Position numbers and translations under genes: made by a program | In this document: positions 11,446-23,221 of the stretch, in pieces | How the letters are laid out: each line of letters starts with the position of its first letter | Numbering within the stretch: the first letter of the stretch is position 1 | The notes under the pieces: generated by a model | Told to the model about the DNA's origin: nothing | Database searches by the model: none | The model's input: the letters and a program-made list of their open reading frames with translations, nothing else | Assembly (NCBI GenBank): GCA_000711775.1 | Contig: ARYC01000724.1 | Coordinates: forward strand, 62,001 to 126,000 | Direction of reading: 5' to 3' | Source of the DNA: Oxytricha trifallax | Lineage: Eukaryota; Ciliophora; Spirotrichea; Sporadotrichida; Oxytrichidae | Length of the DNA: 64,000 bases

Positions 11446-14289
11446 TTGACTTTAACCCCCTCCGTTTATTGAATCTTAATAAAAGAAACATAAAAATAAT
11501 TTTATTTTTATAAAGAATAAAATTAATATAATTTATATAAACCATAAATATTGGATTGACATTTGTTATTGAATGATTATTTTTTATTTTGGTAAATAAA
11601 AGTTAAATTATTTTAGAAAAATTTAAAAATCAGTTACTGATTTTAAATAAATTATTAAGGTTATTAATTATTCTTAAAAATATTTTAAAAGTTGTTATAA
11701 AAATATAGCAATAAATTTTAATATAAATTAAGCATTCTTGTGTAGAAAGAAAAATGAAATTATAAATAGTGTAAAATTAAAAATTGATCTATTTTTTAAA
11801 TATATTATAATTAAATTCCTCTTTTTAAGCTGAAACTCAATCGATTAAAATAAATTTTTATTTTTTTAATTATTTATATATTTATATTTAGGTCATTTCT
11901 ATAATAGTGTTTTAAGTCCTTAATTCATAAACTCTACTTCTTTTAATTCATTTTTCAAGAAGCTCTCAAGGTCTATAAATAATAATAAATATTTTATTAT
12001 TTATTAATTTAAATTCTCTTCTTAAATAGCTGATGTCTAATCTTTCATGAATTTTTAGATTCATCTAATTAAGCGTCTTACACAATTATAATAATTGATA
12101 TATACAATTGAAGAATTAAAATGTTATTAATATTTCATAGATCGCTATTTTAATATTTTTAAATAAAACACATTTAGTTATTTTATACTAATAAAATATA
12201 AATTGAATGGTAAATGGTACATTTTGGCTAAATAAAATATAATTGCTGTAATATTATGTGGCTTCATTCTTAATCTCAGGTTACTTTTAGTGAAGAAATC
12301 CAACTATTGAAAAACAAAATTTCAGAAACTCCTCATGACAACTTTGATTAAGCAATATAAATGAAAATTTAGTTAATTATAGAATATATTATAATAAATT
12401 TCTATTCTAAAAGTTATTTAATATTTTGAAATAACAATGTATTCTACATTTATTTAAACAGTACTTCCAACTTATTTAAATATAAGCTAAATAATATAAA
12501 CTTAATAGCATAGGATAAATTCTTTTAGAAAATCAAAAGTTTAATAAATAAATATTTTAATTTATAGTTGATCAAGTACCTCTAAATTACCGTGAACCTT
12601 ATTGCCTTTTATATTCTATATTTAATTTTAAAACAAAAGTATTCAATATTTTATATAATTAAATACATTCTTACAAATAATATATACTTTATTTAAATCT
12701 TATTAATTAGATATTTAAATATAAAATTATAAAAAATATTTATGAATTCTTATTGCATTAATTTTATTGAGTTAATTGCCATAGTTATATGAATTTAGAA
12801 TAAGACTGTAATATATGGAGAGATAAGGTTCTGAATCTTTATTTTTAAATTTATTGTAAAAAACTTGAGGAGTATCATAGAATACTTATAAATATTTTTA
12901 GTTTCATTTATATTTAATATAATTACTCTAAATGTTTTTATTTTATTATGATATTGCCGAAATAAATTATATTTAAGTCAATAAAAATATTAACATATCA
13001 GTCTATTGTCATAAATTTATGATACTATAATTATAATTCTATAAATTTACAATATTCATAAGATGGATATTTAATATTTTATGTAATTTTACTATTATTA
13101 AAAATCTTAATATATTAATATTATCTAAGTTTTTCAAATTAAATTTCATTTTAATTTAGTTAAAAAGATCATAATTTAATTATATTCTACTTAATGATTC
13201 ATAAATTATTTCAATAATTCAATAAATAAACTTTATAATATAGCCATAATTAAGAAATTAATAATGGTATTTTTAAGAAAATATACTTTATTATTTATAT
13301 TAATACTCTTTAATCCTTGAACTAAGAGTAATGTCTTTTGATATAATATGTTTCAGACTAATATAATTTATTTTATGATAAATATTAATTTAAATCGAAA
13401 TTTAGTAAATATTATATAATTCAAATATAATTATCAATAATTTAAATTGCAAATTCTATATTGAACATATAAAATAATTATATTTTGACTACATGAATTT
13501 TTTAATAACGTATCTATAGACCAAATTTTTGCCTTCCCAGTGATTAAATTTATTAAATAATAACTTTAATTATAAATGCTATTCATATTCATTGGAATAT
13601 CGACATAGATTATGAAATTAATAAAATTCTTCTTAATTAATTCTTTTAAAATGTAAATAATTATTTTTGAATTTTTATTACTTATGATGCATTAAGCTAA
13701 ATTTAAATTTAATTTTAAGATATCAAATGAGCAACTAAAAATAAAAACTTATAATATAATTATATATTATTTTTATTATAATCAAACATTTGATCTGTAA
13801 CTATTTAGCGAACCAAAAAGCCTAAAGTTTTCTGGATCAATCCAATTGACAGCAAAAGGTTTTATCCTGCTTTGTCTTGACAGAAGAATAACTATTGTAT
13901 ATTAAGAAGTAAGAAATATATTTTTATGTCTCAAATATCTTAAAAATGAATTTAAGTAAACTCATGATTAATTTATGCTTCCTTTAGATAAAATAATACA
14001 ATTTACAGTTTAGTCCAATTTTGAATTATACAATAAGCTTATATTTTTTGACATTCTATTACTTATTTTCTCATTTCTCAATAAAACATTTATTGATTTT
14101 CTCATAAACAAATTTATTTTAGAGCTTTTAAATGAAGATTTTTTTATTTATGAGGAAATTTGTTACTTATTAGAAATTTTCTTAAATTTTTAGTTGAAGT
14201 GAATAGTTTTATACATCAATACTTTTAAATTAATTTCTTTCATTTTCCCAATTAAAAAACTTATACATACTTGATAATATTAACTTTTA
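11446..14289. other. AT-rich stretch, nothing firm
   Basis: Almost featureless. About 13800-13910 is less AT-rich, and one plus frame there lacks TGA (SEPKSLKFSG, FILLCLDRRITIVYQEV). This is too short and isolated to call. Confidence 0.45.
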
Positions 14290-15071
14290 AATTAAAAAGT
14301 TAAGTAAAACGAGTTGGAACGAGGAGGGACAATCGAACCGTTCTAAAATAAGAGACAAAATTTTGTCTTGCTAGTCCGAAAAGCGAACTTCTTCCAGCTG
14401 GTCTGTAGAGTCCAGAGGTGTGTTTTAACAAAGGTGTACATACATACTCACGAGTTGCCATAATCATAGAGTATGTCAGCTTTTTGACACCCTTAAGTCA
14501 GTATATCCTTTTAGCACCCGTTCACAAATCAGCTAGGCACTAAACAATTAGCCTAGCACACCGGAGCACACACTACATAGGTTTTCTTAATTTTCGAATT
14601 GATTACCTCAGTCAAGCAATCATTAACTTCTAAATCAGTGAACTTACGTCCAATTAGTTCACTTACTCAGCTCCACACATAAACCCCAAAGTCCACTCTC
14701 TGTTCATATTGACATTTTAAACTTCAAGTAGGTATGAGGCCTAACCGAAGAGATCTAGTCAGTAGTTAATTAACGCCTCTCAATAAGACGATACACCGAC
14801 AAACAAAATTAAGAAACAACACCGTCAAAACTTCATGGAAAAAGAAAAATTACAATCCGCTCTAAGAGAAATCCTAACCCCAAACCTGAAAACGAGAAAG
14901 ACCTAGTTGAACCATTTCTTCTATGTAATAGAAGAATTCACTAAGATACGAATTGGAAGGAATCACTCCCGAAATCTCTAATACATCACGGACAATAATT
15001 CTTAAATTCACTATTTAATAGTGAGATAAAAGATTAATAGAGAATCACCCAAAAATATGATAAAACGTTGA
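14290..15071 (+). CDS. Unrecognised reading frame in a composition island (tentative)
   Basis: One plus frame has no TGA for about 260 codons and ends in TGA at 15069-15071. The second half, from the ATG at 14835, looks most protein-like: MEKEKLQSALREILTPNLK, then FFYVIEEFTKIRIGRN. The first half is rich in hydrophobic and basic residues. I do not recognise a family. The stretch is clearly less AT-rich than the surrounding 10 kb. It may be a gene with its own start at 14835 (78 codons), part of a mobile element, or a decayed MDS. No pointers were identified. Confidence 0.35.
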
Positions 15072-15149
15072 ACCAAAGATATGTTGGGAATCACCCAAAT
15101 ATATTAAGCTTTTTAATACTAAATAATAAACATAAATCAACACAAACCA

Positions 15150-15157
15150 TATAAATA
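15150..15157 (+). promoter_or_regulatory. TATA-box-like site
   Basis: TATAAATA in the context CCATATAAATAGG, 80 bp before the ATG of the small reading frame at 15230. Confidence 0.3.
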
Positions 15158-15229
15158 GGTGGGAGTAGGCATCACAAAGAACAAAAGTTAACTTCACTTA
15201 CTAACAATAACTATCAATACTCTGGCACA

Positions 15230-15655
15230 ATGCCAGAAAATTTTACTTTTGAATACCCAGAAACCCCTGAATCCCTAAACCCCATAGATTTATAATATAA
15301 ATCTTGATATTATCCAATAAAATTAAATAAGGTTATTAAATATGGTATAAACGATTTGGGACTTTTATATACTATATAATAATTAAATTAATTAAAGATG
15401 TTCTAGGAAGTGGGACTTTATGACCTAAAGATAAGTGGGAAATGGTGCCCTATATGTAGCTCTGTTGACTGCATGGAAATCAAGTACAGAACGCTGAGAT
15501 CATTTGACGAATCTATGTAAGAACTCTAAGAATATGTAGAGTTCGCAGTTTACGATGGAGTCAGATCCATTGACAGAGAAGAAGAAGAGACTGAAATTGA
15601 AAAATATGTACTCAATTTCTACAAAGAAAGAGCATATTTAAGACAGATCAGATGA
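15230..15655 (+). CDS. Small unknown protein with a CxxC motif (tentative, one IES)
   Basis: The ATG at 15230 opens MPENFTFEYPETPESLNPID. A TGA-containing AT-rich segment (about 15293-15397) follows, and then a clean frame from 15398 to TGA at 15653-15655: VGLYDLKISGKWCPICSS, DESMQELQEYVEFAVYDG, and an acidic then basic tail ending AYLRQIR. A knuckle CPIC with a further Cys seven residues on suggests metal binding, but no family is recognised. I could not find an in-phase pointer joining the two parts, so a second start at 15398 (85 codons) is possible. About 85 bp downstream is a short ATT repeat. A TATA-like site lies upstream. It is either a real small gene or the product of a mobile element. 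Confidence 0.4.
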
Positions 15656-17364
15656 TTTAAATAATATTAAAAGGGCTAGACCCTTAAATGCATAAAAAAC
15701 TTATTGATCGGGGGTCCCTAGAGACCTCAATGTAATCAAATTATTATTATTATTAATATTATACATACTTGATCTTTATAGTTTTAAAAATATATTCATT
15801 TTATTAAATCTTTTTATTAACAAAATTTCATACTTTTATTTTAATTTTAATTCACAATAAATTATATGTTTCTTCTTAATTAAACTTACGAAATAAAAAC
15901 TATAATTTCTATTAATCTAATTTTATATAAAACAAAAATATTGATTACAAGAATTTAGCATTAATTTTAAATTATTATATTATCATTATAAATTTTTAAT
16001 AAACTAAAAAATATCTAAAATTAAATAAAAAATATTTTAATTTTAATACTTTTTCCTATTTATTTTTAAATTATGTCATCCATATATGGAATGCCAACTT
16101 ATTTCATAGGAAATTTGGTAAAACTTTTATCTTTATCCTCAACGCATAATTCATTGCTTTATAAATAAGATGATTTATATTTTCCTATTGCAATAATATA
16201 TTGTTTAGTTTTAAAACTAATTTCAAAATTTCTAAGGAAAATAGTTGCAGATATATTTCAAACATAATAAATAAATTTAGCTTAATTCTTTGGAATTAAG
16301 ATGGAGATAAAATATTTTAAAGATCCAATTATGTTAAAAATTTAATTACGAGCATATTATTTAATAATAATTAAATTCTCAAAACTTATCTATGCAATAA
16401 ATCATTTCTATTTATTATTGTAAATAAAAAGTAGATAATTTTGTACAGAAATACTTTTTACTAAATGATATCCAAAAACTATTTTTTATCTATAAATTTA
16501 AGAAAAAAAACATAGCACTATATTTAAAAAAATTATTTTTATAGCATTATGAACCTATCAGTTGACTCCAAGATTAAAAATATAAAAATAATTAAATATA
16601 TTGATTGTACTTTGAATAATTTTTAAATAACAGGAGAATAACTAGTTGAAATGCATTTAAAACGAATAATAAATTAAATAAATTCAAAGTTAATATATCT
16701 AGGATTTCAACAACGAATTATATTGATTTAAATTCCTATAATAATATTTAGTTATTTATCTTGCCAATTAATTCTTAATTGCAATATTTTCTTCCTAGTT
16801 TATTTACATTTAATACGCCAAAAATATTGTATAAATAAACATAGCCTCTCATACTATGGGGGAATTAATAGGAATTATAAAAATAATTTTAAGTAGAATT
16901 ATCAAACTTCGAAAAAATTGCTGTTAATTCGAAAAGCTAATTATCTATTTAAAATATTTTAATAAACCAAATTTTAATTGTAAAGATGTAAAGAAAAATG
17001 CAGTTCTTTTTAATTACATGTTTTACATTGCACTTTTCAATAAATTTGTTTATGTATAATAAAATGACAATCTGAGATGATACTCTCTAATTTAATTTTT
17101 ATTTTCTATTTAAAACTATTTCCTTTAAAATTTCAGTCACTCTAAACTTATCTGATTTATAATCTTTATATATCTATAAGAAATTAAGACAAATTATAAT
17201 AATATTTGTTACTAGTGGTTTTTGTTAGGTATAAATAAAAAAATTATTATTAAAATACTAATAAATGGAAAAATTATAAAAATTAATAATAAATAAAATT
17301 TTAGATAGAGTTAATTCCTGTTGTAATTTTAAGTGAAAAAAATACCATTATATAACGTGCATCT
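15656..17364. other. AT-rich stretch; short (ATT)n run
   Basis: A run of ATT repeats lies at about 15739-15755, just after the preceding island (GGGCTAGACCC, GGGGTCCCTAGAGACC). Beyond that nothing is recognised. Confidence 0.5.
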
Positions 17365-17640
17365 CTTTCTCTGTTTCTTTCAAAATTGTCCTATTGGGGG
17401 TCTTATCTTTAGCTCACTTGTAAATTTATCGCTCCAAATGTACTCTGTCCAGAAGATAGTTTTCCACTGCATTGAATATAATTAAAACTTAAGCTTTTCT
17501 GGTTTAGCCTCCTCCTTGGATCACACAATATAGCATCTTCTCTCGAAGAAATTAATTTCTTCGAGAATTTTTCAGGTCTACTGCATTTCTCTTTTTCTTC
17601 AAGAAGCTTTGTGATAACAATTGTTTAAATTTTGATTAAA
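17365..17640 (-). other. Orphan coding-like segment
   Basis: On the minus strand one frame runs about 90 codons without TGA and gives protein-like sequence: VITKLLEEKEKCSRPEKFSK, REDAILCDPRRRLNQKSLSF, SGKLSSGQSTFGAINLQVS, then QQDNFERNRERDARY. Base composition matches MDSs rather than its surroundings. It includes a perfect 26-bp palindrome at 17541-17566 (TCTCGAAGAAATT and its complement), which partly explains the unusual sequence. No partner segment was found in the window. It may be one MDS of a scrambled or distant gene. Confidence 0.35.
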
Positions 17641-17982
17641 AACAAATGTATTTGATGGCAGTTAATTCTGTCCAATCCTAAACAATATAGTTATTGTTCG
17701 AAAGAGAATTTTGAATTAGCTAGACTTTACTATTGCCGGTATCACTCAATCTTATCTCTGGATAGGATAAATCCTTTTGATTTTGAGTATATGTTTATTT
17801 AATTATGATGTCAAAATTAAAAAGGATTTATCCATGCCAATTATGAGAGAGAGAGAGTAGAACCGCTAATAGTCAAGTCTAGTTAATTTAAATTTCCTAT
17901 CGAACAAGAAATGTATTATTTAGGTTTGTACAAAGTTAATTGGCATCAATTTCATTTGTTTTTAATTAAAACTTGAATTTTA
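17622..17982. mobile_element. Foldback family A, diverged copy 2
   Basis: Shares GAGAATTTTGAATTAGCTAG, GACTTTACTATTGCCGGTA and TGGCAGTTAAT with copies 1 and 3, in the same order, and folds into arms of about 165 bp. The arms are much less similar to each other than in the other copies (for example GGATAGGATAAATCC against GGATTTATCCATGCC), so this copy is older or less constrained. A GA repeat (GAGAGAGAGAG) lies in the right arm. Confidence 0.75.
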
Positions 17983-18289
17983 TTTCCTAAATGACATATA
18001 ATTAGGCAATATATAGAAATAACTTAAATCTATAATTATTCTACATTTCTTTAATGGTAAAATTTGTATATATGCATCAAAGAATTCACTAAGGTAAGAT
18101 ATTAATTATAATAATAGTGATAATAGTGATAATAGTAATTGAGATTCAAGGTTTATTATTAATTTTAGAAAATAAAGTTTGCAAGTTAAGAAGGACAATC
18201 ATATTGAAAAATATTTCCTATTGTACAAGAATATGTTCCTAAAATTACTTCGATAAATTAAATTAATCTTAAATTTAAGGTAAGTGCCT
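17983..18289. other. AT-rich stretch with short TAATAGTGA repeat
   Basis: Contains a small tandem repeat (ATAATAGTG, about 18110-18140). Nothing else is supported. Confidence 0.5.
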
Positions 18290-18960
18290 AATCTTTATTG
18301 GTATTTAAAGGTGACTACTGACTGAAGAACCTGATCAGTGGCCAGGCATATGGATGTATTGGTATTCAAGTTAGAGGCAAGAAAACCATCGCTGGTGACA
18401 ACTGCTGACGAGTAGTTGTGTTCGAATCACGTTCCTACAGATACTTGACGTGCGTGGTTGTCACACCCTCGCTACCTTGCCAATGATCAAATTTATATTT
18501 ATTAAATAATAAATAAATATATTATAATATAATATAATATTATAATTCAAGCCAGAAGTCTGGATACTTGTGAATAGATAATTTATATTAGTTAGTTAGT
18601 AAAGATATTTAGAAATTAATATTAAGGGAAATAATGCTGAAGGCTGTTTATCTAGACATCCCCTCCAGAAGCAACGAGTGCCATCACCATTAAAATTGAC
18701 TGTAGTCAAAAATCGTGTCCTTTCGTCCATGTATCCACTCCGGATTTCTACATAGGGTCTTAAATTTGCTGTAATTTAACGCTATACCAGCTACTGACGG
18801 GTGTCGCGTTCATTTTACAAGGTACAGACACAGTAGGACCCTGAGATATTCCGTATTTTTTACCTGGTACAAATATCAGGGAATCCTGGGTTTCAAACCC
18901 CTACTCTATTTGAATTGGTCAGTCGACCAATATTCTAAACGAAAGGTCCTAAACTTAATT
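18290..18960. other. Two mixed-composition islands of unknown nature
   Basis: About 18300-18485 and 18620-18960 are far less AT-rich than their surroundings. The first contains GTTCGAATCACG (B-box-like) and a minus frame of about 36 codons without TGA; the second contains GGGTTTCAAACCCC. No frame is long enough to call, and no tRNA fold can be completed. Candidates are short retroposed repeats or orphan MDS pieces. Confidence 0.3.
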
Positions 18961-21596
18961 TATATTTTATAAATTGTTTTACAAAAAATAAATCAATAAT
19001 TATTTGATTAAATCAAGATGTATGATGACAATCATAAACCCAAACTGTTTATCGAAATATTTTAATTATAAATGTTTGATCATATATAATTTTAAATAGT
19101 CAATTCATATATTTAATGGGTGGGAGTATTGTCTGTAATTACCACTTTCTTTAAATATTTGCTAATATAAAAATATCATTTTAATCTATCTTAAAATAGT
19201 TGTAATTACTCAAAATATAACAACTTTTTTTAAAAATAATTATAAATTATCTTTTATATTTGAAAAAAAAGCAAAAGGTCAATCAGCCTATTTCAAATTT
19301 TTAAACTATAAAGGATTAATTTTTTAAATCTCCTATTTTGAATGATTGTCTTATTTATTTTTTACTTTGTCAATTTATTTATGGAATTATTTTCAATATT
19401 ATAGATAAATATGAGTTAATAAACATTTGCTAATTAATATAAATTCTCCCTATATACTTCAATAAAACATTCTAGTCGTATAGTTACATAATGAAATTCT
19501 GATATGGTAAATCCGATAGAATAAATAGCTTTTAATCAAATTTTTTTCATTGTCCAACAATTATTCAATATAAAAGCCTCTTAAATAATATTGTAAAATT
19601 TCAATTAAATAATCTTGCTAAGATCATTTGATCATTTTGCTTTTAAGGAAAGTAGTCCCTTCATTTGTTTTGGCTAGCTGCATCTTTCTTAGAAAATTTT
19701 ATTTTGATAATCAATTTGAACTTATAACTCTTCTTAACTTTCAAAGGCTAAAAATCATCATTATTTTGCTCGTTCTCTCCAATTAAGATGCCAATTTAAA
19801 TTCAGAAAATTAATTAAAATTGGTTGTAATTGACCCCTATCTTAACTTTTAAAGCTTTAATTGTAATAATAATATTATATCCTTTCAATATATGAAGAAT
19901 ATTATAGACTCTGACCCTTTGAGATCACGCTATTATTTTACATTTAATAAGAAATTTAGAAAAAAATTTTGGAATAAAATGATTCCTTTTAGTTCATTAA
20001 AAAGATAAAGTAGAGTTAATAAAATATTTCAATTACTTTAATTATAAAATTCCTTTTCATTGTGTATTTAAGAAGATATTATATTAAATCGAACTATTAA
20101 TAATAAAATAGTTCAGTTAAATCTAGTTTTTGAGAATTAAGATTTATATTTTCTTCCATTATTGATTAAAGGATCCCTTCTTTTCTAATCCGAATTTTTA
20201 TTTGAGAATTAATTCATAGACTTTAAATTAGTCTTGCAAATTTATATTTTTAGACTTATATCATCTACCTTAGTTTTAATAATATTAAAATTTTTAACTA
20301 ATTTTCGAAATTTATTGATAAAAAATTTCTAAGATGTCCCTAAAACAATATAAATTTTAAGGTATAATGAGTTATACTAAAATTTCTATGCAAATTAGAC
20401 ATGACATAAAATTAAATTCCTTTATGGGAATGAAAAATATATTCATTGGTTTGAAAATCATTTTCAAATTCTTGTTCATCACTTTTAAGGAATTATAATA
20501 ATATTCTTACTTCATTACAACTTTCCAAATGTTGGCGATGAAGCCTAGAAACATAAAATTAAGTTTGTTATAAATATTATTAAAACATATACTTTTAATT
20601 AACTTCTAAAGATTTTAATAAAATGTCTATAATTTTCTTATACTATTAAAGGGATTAATTCTAAAATAAAGAAAAAGCTTTTTAATTAAAGATAATTTGG
20701 TATATTTATTTTCTTTCTAAAATTATCTTTAATCCTATTTAGAATTAATAATCATCAAACTATTATATAAAATGTTCTATTTAATCATGAATATAGATAA
20801 TTCGTGGATAATAAATTATCATTGATTGCTCTTTAATCATGAAGCAAATTATTTCTAAGTAAATATTTTATAGTTCTTAATAGAGTTTAGTTTAATTTTA
20901 TATAAAACCTTTTTAGTCATTTATCAAATTCAATTTCTATTTTATCAAGTATTTTCTATTAAAAATAAGAAATCATGAAAATATTATATTAGTTATAACC
21001 AAATTCAAAATTTAGTTAAATATTGTTTAACTATGTTAAGCTAACTTATCATGTCTTATATAAGCCTTTTAGATAACCATCTTTTAAAACATTTTTTATT
21101 ATTGAAGCCATAAATTTATATATAGAGCTTTTTATACGATCTTTTATATTATTGAATATTGTTTACTATAAATTTTAATTGATTTCTGAATGAAAGATCA
21201 TATTTTAATTTATTATTATGAATAATTAATATAAAATTTTCATATTTTTAATATGAATTCTATGTTAATTTTAATATAAAATAGCCATTATTATCTTTGA
21301 TTATTATGATTCTTTTTATTTGGATAATCTATACCCTATACAAAAAAAAATTACACTGAAATTAATCTCTTTTTGGTTTGACGGTTTTTAATAGAATCTT
21401 AAAGTTACAGTTTTTTAATTATTATAAAAAGAAAATAAATAATTCACTAAAAATGTATTTAAAATATAACTTTTAATTTATTAGTCTCTTGATGTATTTG
21501 ATTTTATTCATAATTTATAATTAATTAAAATATAATAAAAGGAATATAATAATAAATAATTTTGATTTCTGTTCATATTATAAGGTGAACTAAGAA
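18961..21596. other. AT-rich stretch, nothing recognised
   Basis: Only small imperfect hairpins occur (for example around 20680-20760). No coding or mobile signature. Confidence 0.55.
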
Positions 21597-21604
21597 AGCT
21601 TTAA

Positions 21605-23213
21605 GGATACCCCCTCCAAATCTGGAACTTTTTGAAATTCCAGATTTGGCTTTTGAATTCCAGTTTTAAACTGGAATTCCAGATTTGCTCTGGAATCCCA
21701 TTATTATACAAAAAATCAATAATTCCAGGTATAAATCTGGAATTCCAGTTATATTCCTGGAATTCCAGAAATACACCTGGAATTCTTTAATGCAATGCTT
21801 TATAATAATGTTAAACAATTTTATATAAACTTATAAATAAATCTTGATTTTTATCAATATAAATTTTTCTGTTTTTTGATAAATACGATAAATTTAAAGT
21901 TTTCAAGGAATTTTTTTTAATGAAAAATACTATGTAGAGAAATTCTGTTGAAAGAAAAAAATTTTTTAAACTAAAAGTTTCCTGTCAAGTAAACTTTATT
22001 TTTATATAATTTTTATTCATTTTATATAAAATATTTTAATAAATAATTTCTAAAACATTAAATGGCCAAAGATAAGTTAAACATTTTAAGAGTTATATCG
22101 ATAAATTGCAATTATATTCTAATATCATATATTGAGATATAGAACAGAATTTTATCATAATTTTTAGTAAAAATTTTGGAAAACTTTTAGAAAATAAGAT
22201 TATATATTTAAAAAAAAATAATGCTCAATATAAATTAGATTTTGTAATATTTAATGTGTGGTAGAATAAATTGCTTGAATCAAAAAAATGTGAAAATCAT
22301 AAGAGGTATTAAAATGTCAAAAAATAATTCCATTAAAAAATATTCTTGACAGGAAACTTCCCTAAAAAAGTTGTTTTATCATAAATCTTTGCAGGAAATT
22401 TCCCCCTAAATTTTCATTGCCATAATTAATATAAATATACAATTTATAATATTATTGCTAGAGGGAGATCTTTTAATAAAGTAAACCTAATAGTTAGCAT
22501 TCAAAAATTTATAATTGTAATTTTAGTCATAAAGAGCTGATATTTATTAATTAATTAGTTTAAATGAATTAAAATTGCAAGCTAAATAAAAAGAAGTGTT
22601 TTTTAATTTAACTAAATTTTTTCAATAGATTAACTTAGTTTCATAAAAACTTATGCACTTTTATTATTATCTAGAATATTTTAATATTATATTTATCCAT
22701 TAAAATTTACCCATTTAAAAGCTTTGTATTTGTTGTTTGATTAATTTTAATTCCTAATAAAAATTTTGAACTTTTGCATTTAAAGTAGTAATTATTTCAA
22801 TTATATAAATAGAAATTTCTCTTTCAATCGGTATATACAAGCATCATTTTTATAAATATAAAAAATTATAATGATTTAAAAAAAAAATATTCAATTTATT
22901 ATTAATTTTAAAGTGTTTGTTTAGATTAACTCTATATTTAGATTCATTAAATTATACATTAAAAAATTTGCAAAAATTTTTAATACAAAATATTATTACC
23001 AATTTTATCTATAATAATGAAGTATAAATTTTATTCCAGTTTTAAACTGGAATTCCAGATTTATAACTGGAATTCCAGGTACACATCTGGAATTTTTTAA
23101 TCATATTACGGTTCCAGATTTAAATCTGGAACTTATAAAAATTCCAGATTTAAATCTGGAATTCCAGTTTAAAACTGGAATTTTAAAAAGTTCCAGATTT
23201 GGAGGGGGTATCC
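21605..23213. mobile_element. 1.6 kb TIR transposon, non-autonomous, 8-bp target duplication
   Basis: The ends are inverted repeats (left GGATACCCCCTCCAAATCTG, right CAGATTTGGAGGGGGTATCC) and are flanked by the direct repeat AGCTTTAA at 21597-21604 and 23214-23221. Inside each end lies a cluster of the 12-bp palindrome CTGGAATTCCAG and variants (about 21615-21785 and 23035-23195), as expected of repeated transposase-binding or stem-forming sites. The 1.2 kb core is AT-rich and shows no transposase. An 8-bp duplication is typical of hAT and P-like DNA transposons, but the family is not assigned. Confidence 0.85.
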
Positions 23214-23221
23214 AGCTTTAA

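Noticed and set aside
14320-14345. B box on minus strand (GGTTCGATTGTCC)
   Set aside because: The T stem does not pair, and a TGA-free frame on plus explains the composition better.
15656-15760. 3' end of a LINE-like element (ATT tail)
   Set aside because: Only a short ATT run; no reverse transcriptase or endonuclease sequence upstream.
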